The position numbers and the translations under genes were made by a program. This document shows, piece after piece, positions 57,843 through 64,000 of a DNA stretch of 64,000 nucleotides (position 1 is its first letter; the number at the start of each line of letters is the position of its first letter). This DNA comes from Rouxiella badensis (lineage in GTDB: Bacteria; Pseudomonadota; Gammaproteobacteria; Enterobacterales; Enterobacteriaceae): the NCBI GenBank assembly GCA_026967495.1, contig CP114060.1:3224001-3288000 (forward strand), written 5' to 3'. Below the pieces are notes generated by a model. It was not told the DNA's origin. It was given only the letters and a program-made list of their open reading frames with translations, and searched no databases.

Positions 57843-58706
57843 ATGGCCAGACGACTTCCACCGCTGAATTCTCTCCGTGCTTTCGAAGCTGCCGCGCGGT
57901 TAGGCCTGATAAAACTCGGTGCCGAGGAACTTTCCGTGACTCACGGTGCGATTAGTCGACAGGTGCAGCAGTTAGAAGCTTGGCTCGGCGTTCCGCTGTT
58001 TGATGGGTCTAAACATGCGCCGAGACTGACGGAAACAGGCCGTCAGTTGCTGCCCGCGCTCACCGCCGCTTTTGACCAAATGGAAACGGCGATTAGCCAG
58101 ATTGCCGACAGTGCAGAAGGGGCGTTAGACGTCTCTTGTCCCGGCACTTTTACCATGCGCTGGCTGATACCGCGCCTGCATCATTTTCAGGCGGCGCATC
58201 CCGGCATTAACGTACGCCTGAACTCTTCGGGAACCTCGTCTGACCCGATTGGCAATAACGTCGATGTCGCGATTCGCGTCGGTAAAGCGCCTTGGCCGAT
58301 AGGGGTGCAGGTTATCGAACTGTTTAATGAGAAGTTTGGTCCGGTTCATGCCCCCTCGGTCGTCCTTGCGGGGGCGTCGCTGCTGCATACCGTTTCACGC
58401 AGGAGTGCATGGGCGGATTGGGCTCAACGGGCTGGCGTAGAAACAGGGGAGCAGGGTTCAGCCGAATTTGAGCATTTTTACTTTATGCTGGAGGCGGTAA
58501 CCGCAGGGTTAGGTGTGGCTATCGCCCCGTGGCCACTGGTTGCCGATGATGTTGCATCAGGGAGATTGATTGCGCCGCAGGGGTTTATCGAAAGCGGACT
58601 CAGCTACGTTACACTCCGCAGGAAAAAGCAAAATCGCAAGGCGGATATCTTCTGTGCCTGGCTGAAATCAGCCGCCGAGGCCTATGCCGCCGGTGATCGT
58701 GCTTAA
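57843..58706 (+). CDS. LysR-family regulator (GcvA-like)
   Basis: RRLPPLNSLRAFEAAARLGLIKLGAEELSVTHGAISRQVQQLEAWLGVPLFDG is the helix-turn-helix of the GcvA/AmpR branch; the effector domain has ALDVSCPGTFTMRWLIPRLHHFQAAHPGINVRL. 287 residues, intact. Probably regulates the divergent TauE-like transporter, 142 bases away. Its stop overlaps the restored stop of the GlxA-type gene. Confidence 0.9.
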   Translation: MARRLPPLNSLRAFEAAARLGLIKLGAEELSVTHGAISRQVQQLEAWLGVPLFDGSKHAPRLTETGRQLLPALTAAFDQMETAISQIADSAEGALDVSCPGTFTMRWLIPRLHHFQAAHPGINVRLNSSGTSSDPIGNNVDVAIRVGKAPWPIGVQVIELFNEKFGPVHAPSVVLAGASLLHTVSRRSAWADWAQRAGVETGEQGSAEFEHFYFMLEAVTAGLGVAIAPWPLVADDVASGRLIAPQGFIESGLSYVTLRRKKQNRKADIFCAWLKSAAEAYAAGDRA

Positions 58707-59680
58707 GCCCGATTTTGTCTTTTATCTTTGTAGTAGCTGCGGTACTGCGCCGGACTGACCTTCAGCTGACGGTAAAACGCACGGCGCAAAATATCGATAC
58801 TTGAATACCCGCATTTGGCGGCAATTTGTTTTGGCGTGAGACTCGGCAGACTCGAGCAAATGGCGCGCATAATTGATGCGCTCCTGCTCCAGCCATTCTC
58901 CCGGCGTCAGGCCAATCTCCTGCGTAAACAGACGTGAAAGATGGCGGGTGCTAACGCCCATATGTTCGGCCATCGACTGCACGGAGTGCGGATGTTCCAG
59001 ATTGCCAATCGCCCAACGTTGCAGGTCTTGTAGCGCCGAGCGGCCGCTCAGCGAGGTGCGCCCCATGCGGCTAAACTGCATCTGGCCGCCTGGGCGTTTA
59101 AAGAACATCACCAACTGCGCGGCGACGGTCTTCGCGACGTCACGGCCCAAATCCTCCTCCACCATCATCAATGCCAGATCTAATCCAGAGGTAACGCCTG
59201 CCGCCGTGCGCAGGGGCCTTCGGCGATGTAAATAGCGTCAGCATCGACCTGAATCCCCGGATAACTTTGCGCAAACGCCTCGGCGACCGACCAGTGCGTA
59301 GTGACGCGATGCCCCTCCAAGAGGCCGGTCGCGGCAAGCAGCAGGGCGCCGGTGCACACCGACCCATAACGGCGGCTGTTTAAAGCACGCTGGCGGAGCC
59401 TGTCGAGCAGTTCAGACGACGGAATAAATTGCGCAATATCCGGCGCACCGGCGACAAGCAGCGTGTCGGCAGTTTCATCGGCGTCATCCTGGAGCCGCTT
59501 CTGCGCCAGCAAACAAATACCCGATGAGGTCACCACGTTGAGCAAGTCGATTGCCAGCACCTCCAGCTGATAAATTTTGCGTCCCATCTGCTGATTCACC
59601 TCGGCGAAAACGTCGAGCGGGCCGGAGACGTCCAACAGCTGAACGCCGGGAATTGCCAAAATCTGCACTTTTTTGATCAT
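58703..59680 (-). CDS. GlxA-family regulator: DJ-1/PfpI domain plus AraC helix-turn-helix, two frameshifts
   Basis: MIKKVQILAIPGVQLLDVSGPLDVFAEVN opens a DJ-1-like domain, with the nucleophile-elbow region YGSVCTGALLLAATGLLEGHRVTTHW. The C-terminal AraC domain has HSVQSMAEHMGVSTRHLSRLFTQEIGLTPGEWLEQERINYARHLLES. Breaks: near 59212, where C4 should be C5 (AEGPLRTAAGVTSGLDLALMMVEEDLG), and 58838-58844 (GAGACTC), where removing one base gives GAGCTC and AELTPKQIAAKCGYSSIDILRRAFYRQL. ATG 59680 is the family start. Divergent from an HD-domain enzyme. Confidence 0.88.
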
Positions 59681-59802
59681 TCGTTTGTTCCGATGTCTCA
59701 GGAGGTCATAATGTCTTATATAGTCATAATAGTACGATTGAGGACGAGCTGCGCGAGGTTTATTGTCATTCCATACTTTCAACCCGACAGGCAGGACACA
59801 TC

Positions 59803-60444
59803 ATGACACTCAACGTTAAAGGCATTCATATCCCAGACAGCCGTATGGCACAGCAGGCAACCGAACTCGTGCGTGATACCGAATCAGAATTATTGTTCAA
59901 TCACTCCAGCCGCGTCTATTACTGGGGCGCTCTTGCAGGACAACAGCGTGGGGTCGTCGTTGACCACGAACTGCTGTATATCGGCTGTATGTTCCACGAT
60001 ATGGGCTTAACCCACGACCACTGTAGCTGTGACAAACGTTTTGAAGTTGATGGGGCGAACGCGGCGCGCGACTTTTTACGCCAGCATCAGATTAGCCAGG
60101 CAGATATTGATAAAGTCTGGACCGCGATTGCACTTCACACCACGCCGGGTATTCCCGAATTTATGGACCCGGTTATTGCGCTGGTGACGGCGGGCGTCGA
60201 GATGGACGTACTGGGGATTAACTATGCAGGGTACAGTGACGAAGAACGTGAGGCGGTAGTTGCGGCGCATCCCCGTACCCCGCAGTTCAAAGAAGACATT
60301 ATCGAAGCTTTCTATCAGGGGGTTAAAGACAAGCCGCAGACAACCTTTGGTAACGTGAAGGCGGATGTTATTGCCGACAAACAGCCCGGTTTTGATAAAG
60401 GCAATTTCTGCTCGATTATCCGCGCTTCACGCTGGCCTTCATAG
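59803..60444 (+). CDS. HD-domain metal hydrolase, cyanamide-hydratase-like
   Basis: 213 residues with LFNHSSRVYYWGAL, then LLYIGCMFHDMGLTHD (the HD pair) and VWTAIALHTTPGIPEF, the metal-binding pattern H...HD...D expected of HD hydrolases. The layout resembles the fungal/bacterial cyanamide hydratase group. Start ATG after AGGACAC. It is divergent from a GlxA-type regulator, which probably controls it; the true substrate (a nitrile- or cyanamide-like compound) is inference. Confidence 0.78.
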   Translation: MTLNVKGIHIPDSRMAQQATELVRDTESELLFNHSSRVYYWGALAGQQRGVVVDHELLYIGCMFHDMGLTHDHCSCDKRFEVDGANAARDFLRQHQISQADIDKVWTAIALHTTPGIPEFMDPVIALVTAGVEMDVLGINYAGYSDEEREAVVAAHPRTPQFKEDIIEAFYQGVKDKPQTTFGNVKADVIADKQPGFDKGNFCSIIRASRWPS

Positions 60445-60456
60445 CGGTTAACTGGG

Positions 60457-60762
60457 TTATTGCAGCGTAAATTCAATCTTATAAAGTTCGGTGATCCCAG
60501 GATAAATCTCGGCGATCACCGCTTTCAGCTCGTCTAAGGTCATATTTTCCTGTTGGGCGTGGGTGTCATCGAGATGCTCATAAAGCACCGGCGTCACCGA
60601 GTTAACCACAATGTGACAGAAGAACTGATTGTCTTCATAACGCGCTACGCTGACTTTATCACCGGGTGAATAATCGGCGTCGCTTTTATCTCTTAGCGTA
60701 ATGGTTTTACGTCCGGCAAGAATATCGGCCTCAAAGCGGCGATAGAAGGTGATGTTTTTCAT
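60457..60762 (-). CDS. yqfB: N4-acetylcytidine amidohydrolase, ASCH domain
   Basis: Small enzyme that hydrolyses N4-acetylcytidine to cytidine and acetate. 101 residues, very close to E. coli YqfB: ITFYRRFEADILAGRKTITLRDKSDADYSPGDKV with the catalytic Lys/Thr in RKTIT, and QENMTLDELKAVIAEIYPG with the Glu. ATG after AGGAACATCC. It lies between the HD gene and a divergent cytochrome gene. Confidence 0.94.
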   Translation of the reverse strand: MKNITFYRRFEADILAGRKTITLRDKSDADYSPGDKVSVARYEDNQFFCHIVVNSVTPVLYEHLDDTHAQQENMTLDELKAVIAEIYPGITELYKIEFTLQ

Positions 60763-60904
60763 GGATGTTCCTAAGCGAATATTTTGGTCATTATTGTTTA
60801 CAAATTCAGTTGTCTACAGACGTATTCCCTACAGCAAATTGCTATCTGCCCTAATAATACCCATGCTAATGTTGCTATTACTCACCTCCACGGGGAACCC
60901 CTCG

Positions 60905-61456
60905 ATGAAAGCAAACACGGGTACTTACTATACGAAGACGGCACAAAGACTACACTGGATTATGGCGACAATCTTTATTGTCGCATGGGCGATTGGATTT
61001 TATTGCGCCAATATTATGCCCAGTGGCCCGGCAAAGGAATCCACCATCGATCTGCATAAGAATATTGCTACTTTGATCCTGTTCCTCATCGTTATTCGCG
61101 TCTTTTGGCGCTATACCCACCCGGCCCCGCAGCTGCCTGACAGTATTTCTCTCCTTATGAAGAGAGCGGCGCATGCGGCACATATGACGCTGTATCTGAT
61201 TTTGATTATTCTCCCGGTCAGTGGATGTCTGCTGAGTTGGGGGAGCGGCTATAACGTGCCGGTTGCCTATCTGTTCGATATTCCGCGACTGGTCGCAAAG
61301 AATCCTCAATTAGTCTCCATTGCCAAACCGGTGCACATCTACCTTTCCTGGTTTGCCGGTGCGCTGGTGGTGGTGCATATTCTCGCTGCGTTGAAGCATC
61401 ATTTCGTTGATAAAGACTCGGTTTTACTGAGTATGGTCCGCAATAAAAAAGCCTGA
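60905..61456 (+). CDS. cytochrome b561
   Basis: Di-heme membrane cytochrome of the CybB type: four spans, with heme-ligand His in AQRLHWIMA, STIDLHKNIA, AHAAHMTLYLI and VVVHILAALKHH. 183 residues. ATG 60905 (MKANTGTYYTKTAQRLHW) is chosen as the family start. The frame is open from 60749 but that part has no similarity. Electron transfer from ubiquinol, or superoxide oxidase activity, is known for E. coli members. Confidence 0.88.
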   Translation: MKANTGTYYTKTAQRLHWIMATIFIVAWAIGFYCANIMPSGPAKESTIDLHKNIATLILFLIVIRVFWRYTHPAPQLPDSISLLMKRAAHAAHMTLYLILIILPVSGCLLSWGSGYNVPVAYLFDIPRLVAKNPQLVSIAKPVHIYLSWFAGALVVVHILAALKHHFVDKDSVLLSMVRNKKA

Positions 61457-61468
61457 TTTTCCTTTCTT

Positions 61469-61496
61469 GAGTCAGGAGAGATGCCGCTCCTGACTC
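61469..61496 (+). terminator. hairpin after cytochrome b561
   Basis: GAGTCAGGAG / CTCCTGACTC perfect ten-bp stem, eight-base loop, followed by a loose T-rich stretch (ACTCTGTTTGTT). Confidence 0.62.
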
Positions 61497-61602
61497 ACTC
61501 TGTTTGTTGCTTGCTGATTATTTAGAAACACAAGAGTGGCTTTTTGGTCACTCTGCCGCTAAATTAGGAAATGATCATTCCCTAAATAACGAGGATTACC
61601 TA

Positions 61603-62508
61603 ATGACGGCAAACTCAATCTCTTGCCTTTCTCCAATCGCTCCCGCTGTAGAGGGATTCACGCACCACTATGAGACACTCGAGGGTGTCAGGATTCATTA
61701 TGTGACGGGCGGTAACGCACAAGGGGAGACGTTGGTTCTTCTGGCAGGGTTTCCAGAAAGCTGGTATTCGTGGCGCAAAGTTATGCCTGCTTTAGGAGAA
61801 CACTATCGGATTATTGCCCCGGATCTTCCGGGTCAGGGCGATTCAGACAAGCCTCTTGAAGGATACGATACAAAATCCGTGGCCACTAAAGTGCGTTCGC
61901 TCCTGCAACTTTTAGAGGTGACTGAATATTATCTTGCCGCCCATGATGTCGGGGCCTGGGTCGCTTATCCGTATGCTGCCATGTTTGGTGACGAGATAAA
62001 GAAACTGGCCATTCTGGATGCCGGTATTCCGGGAGTGACATTACCCGATGCCGTGCCTCATTCCACAGAAAGAGGCTGGAGGACCTGGCATTTCGCTTTC
62101 CATGCGATCCCTGACTTGCCTGAGGCGCTTATTGCCGGAAAGGAACGCGTTTATCTTGAGTGGTTCCTGAGAAGAAAAACCGCCGCCCCTGATGCCTTTA
62201 GCGAAGAAGATATTAATGAGTATCTGCGTACCTTCACTAAAAGCGGAGGCGTTCGTGCAGGTCTGGCTTACTATCGCGCGCTGTCGGTTTCTGCGGCACA
62301 AAATGCACATTTCAAATCTTTGGGTAAACTGAAAACGCCGGTTTTGGCGATCGGCGCTGAACAAGGCTCGATTGCCGATATGGCGACACCCTTACGTCCA
62401 TTCTTTGAAAACGTGAAGGGGACGGTCATTGCTAAAAGTGGACATTTCCTGCAGGAAGAACAGCCTGAAGCCGTTGAAAAGGCGCTGCGTGATTTCTTTG
62501 ATTTATAA
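61603..62508 (+). CDS. alpha/beta hydrolase, epoxide-hydrolase-like
   Basis: 301 residues from ATG 61603 (GAGG ten bases upstream). HYVTGGNAQGETLVLLAGFPESWYSWRKVMPAL gives the oxyanion region; the nucleophile is Asp in YYLAAHDVGAWVAYPYA, as in epoxide hydrolases and haloalkane dehalogenases; the base is His in AKSGHFLQEEQPE. Its stop is followed after two bases by the truncated hcxA, so this gene seems to have landed on the front of hcxA. Confidence 0.86.
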   Translation: MTANSISCLSPIAPAVEGFTHHYETLEGVRIHYVTGGNAQGETLVLLAGFPESWYSWRKVMPALGEHYRIIAPDLPGQGDSDKPLEGYDTKSVATKVRSLLQLLEVTEYYLAAHDVGAWVAYPYAAMFGDEIKKLAILDAGIPGVTLPDAVPHSTERGWRTWHFAFHAIPDLPEALIAGKERVYLEWFLRRKTAAPDAFSEEDINEYLRTFTKSGGVRAGLAYYRALSVSAAQNAHFKSLGKLKTPVLAIGAEQGSIADMATPLRPFFENVKGTVIAKSGHFLQEEQPEAVEKALRDFFDL

Positions 62509-62510
62509 AA

Positions 62511-63337
62511 TGAATATATCGAGCATCGGTGGCGGTGCCGTGCTGGATACCGCCAAGGCGGTGGCGCGTCGTCTGAATCTTAACGTAGTGGCTATTCCTA
62601 CTATCGCCGCGACCTGTGCCGCATGGACGCCACTGTCGGTCTGGTATAGCGACCAAGGTACGGCCTTGAGTTATGAAATATTCAATGACGCTAATCATTT
62701 GGTGGTGGTCGAACCGCAGATTATCTTACAGGCGCCGAAGGAGTATTTGCTTGCCGGCATCGGCGATACTTTAGCGAAATGGTATGAAGCGGTGGTGCTT
62801 TGTCCGCAGCCTGCTGAGCTTCCGCTGACCGCACAGCTGGGTCTAAACACCGCGCTCACCCTTCGAGACGTGTTACTTAACGAAAGCGAGAGAGCGCTTG
62901 AGGCGCAGAGTAAAAATCAGCTGAGCAAACCGCTTATCAACGTTATCGACGCTATCATTGCTGGTGGCGGGCTGGTGGGCGGTCTTGGCGAACGCTTTAC
63001 CCGCATCGCTGCGGCTCATTCGATTCATAACGGGCTGACCGCCTTGCCACAAACCGATGCCTTCCTGCACGGTACCAAGGTGGCCTATGGCATTCTGGTG
63101 CAGAGTGCCTTGCTGGAGCAGTATGAGGTGGTCGCTCAGCTGATTGCTCTCTACAAGCGTCTGGATTTGCCGGTCAGCCTGGCTGAACTTCGGGTTGATA
63201 TTCATGACGATGAGCAGATAGCTCGTCTGATTGCACGCACGCTAAAATCTACCGAGTCCATTCACTTACTCCCTAACCACCCGAATGAAAAATCGCTACG
63301 GGCCGCGCTTGAGTACGTCGAAAAACAGGTGAGCTAA
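62511..63337 (+). pseudogene. hcxA: hydroxycarboxylate dehydrogenase A, N-terminus missing
   Basis: About 270 residues matching E. coli HcxA/YbdH from its residue ~92 on: SIGGGAVLDTAKAVARRLNLNVVAIPTIAATCAAWTPLSVWY, AGIGDTLAKWYEA, GGGLVGGLGERFTRIAAAHSIHNGLTALP and HGTKVAYGILVQSALL, with the Asp/His metal ligands. The first 90 residues (half of the NAD fold) are absent; the gene begins just after the hydrolase stop. ATG 62511 could start a short product, but it would lack nucleotide binding. No frameshift is seen inside. Confidence 0.85.
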
Positions 63338-63345
63338 ATAAAGCC

Positions 63346-63365
63346 GGGAGAGCGAAAGTTCTCCC
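63346..63365 (+). terminator. hairpin after hcxA
   Basis: GGGAGA-loop-TCTCCC, short stem nine bases after the stop, no T-run. Weak. Confidence 0.3.
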
Positions 63366-63537
63366 AAAAATGCTGCTACAAGCGCTGATAATTATCGTGC
63401 CAATACGCAATTAATTAATTTTAATTATTACTTGCGTACATAAATTAATAATTTTTACTAATATTTACAAGCACCCTGAGTGAAGGCGCGTTTATCCGGC
63501 CTCTCGCTGTGATTTATTTTTTATAAGGAGCTTGTGA

Positions 63538-63978
63538 ATGACGTCCCTCATAACACCGCAAAATTCTGCGCTTGCCGCAGGGTTTGTTTCGCTTCTCGAT
63601 CCGCTGCCGATCGGCTTTTTCACTGCCGCTTGGATATTTGACATTATTTATATCTATAGCAGCGAAATAGCCTGGACTCAGGCGGCCAGCTGGTTGATTG
63701 TTTTCGGCTTATTGATCGCCATTATTCCGCGTTTAATTAATCTGGTACAGGTGTGGGTCGGTACTTCTTATCCGCAGAGTTCGGCGGTAAAACTGCATTT
63801 CTGGGCCAGTGCGCTAGCTATCATATTGTCGATTTTCAACGCCTTTATTCACAGCCGCGACGCCTTTGCCGTGGTGCCAGCGGGCGTCACGCTTTCGAGC
63901 CTGGTGGTACTGTTACTGCTTATCGCCAATTTGCAGCTTGCCCTGCGCCAACGCAAAGCTTATGGAGAAGCAAAATGA
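63538..63978 (+). CDS. DUF2231 membrane protein
   Basis: Four-span inner-membrane protein of the DUF2231 family, 146 residues: LLDPLPIGFFTAAWIFDIIYIYS, ASWLIVFGLLIAIIPRLINLVQVW, KLHFWASALAIILSIFNAFIHSRD. ATG after AAGGAGCTTGTGA. It overlaps the next gene by ATGA. In related bacteria such genes are often followed by a sorbosone/PQQ-type dehydrogenase; this is from memory. Confidence 0.78.
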   Translation: MTSLITPQNSALAAGFVSLLDPLPIGFFTAAWIFDIIYIYSSEIAWTQAASWLIVFGLLIAIIPRLINLVQVWVGTSYPQSSAVKLHFWASALAIILSIFNAFIHSRDAFAVVPAGVTLSSLVVLLLLIANLQLALRQRKAYGEAK

Positions 63979-64000
63979 AAAAACGCTTTGCGTTATCCGT
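63975..64000 (+). CDS. start of a secreted protein, cut by the right edge
   Basis: ATG 63975 within the DUF2231 stop (ATGA) begins MKKRFALS, which looks like the front of a signal peptide. Only eight codons are visible; an exported partner of the DUF2231 protein is a guess from context. Confidence 0.4.

Noticed and set aside
1..64000. dif recombination site near tus
   Set aside because: No sequence resembling the XerCD core with the expected spacer was found by eye; it probably lies outside the window.

Overview
The window looks like a chromosomal segment of an Enterobacterales bacterium, most like the Yersiniaceae (Serratia/Rahnella/Rouxiella type). This rests on gene content and order. Two blocks keep the E. 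coli K-12 order around the replication terminus: ydgJ-add-malY-malX-malI / ydgA-manA-fumC-tus, and ynfM-ynfL-mlc-bioD2(ynfK) / ynfB-ynfA-ydfG. A tus gene with a perfect Ter core in its promoter shows that we are in the terminus region. No dif site, rRNA, tRNA, CRISPR array or insertion sequence was seen.

Layout. 1-2989: pcaIJF (beta-ketoadipate pathway) with divergent pcaR and two PcaR-type boxes. 3341-9651: ydgJ, add, and the MalI-controlled malXY genes with two MalI operators and a CRP-like site. 9720-16583: ydgA, manA, a quinone reductase/HxlR pair where E. coli has fumA, then fumC, tus and Ter. 16792-22009: ynfM, ynfL, mlc, a LysE-type exporter, bioD2. 22114-23066: two unrecognised AT-rich genes. 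23316-30896: an MFS pump, DUF1161, ynfB, ynfA, ydfG, an aldo-keto reductase with a second MFS pump, and an acyltransferase. 31314-37131: an apparently inserted toxin-like locus with one long helical protein ending in an HExxH motif and a second protein ending in a duplicated cassette; gene remnants lie on both sides. 37321-46365: kup, then a purine catabolism cluster (guaD, a RutR-like TetR regulator, xdhABC) with matching operator boxes before guaD and xdhA. 46385-64000: accessory metabolism: oxidoreductase/LysR pair, a DUF308-hydrolase fusion, an SDR/regulator pair, a ferric/phosphonate-type ABC transporter divergent from a FAD oxidoreductase plus tag, a TauE exporter with LysR, a GlxA-type regulator divergent from an HD hydrolase, yqfB, cytochrome b561, an alpha/beta hydrolase abutting an N-terminally truncated hcxA, and a DUF2231 gene.

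Reading frames. About twenty genes, many highly conserved, are broken by single-base indels. These fall in two classes. Deletions sit in homopolymers. Insertions sit at one motif: in at least twelve places an extra base splits a would-be GAGCTC into GAGNCTC, and only one intact GAGCTC (11782-11787) is left in 64 kb. I read nearly all these breaks as sequencing or assembly artefacts, possibly base-calling errors at a modified GAGCTC motif, and annotate the restored genes across them. The main biological candidates for follow-up are the toxin-like locus, the unknown pair at 22.1-23.1 kb, the DUF308-hydrolase fusion and the purine-regulon operators.
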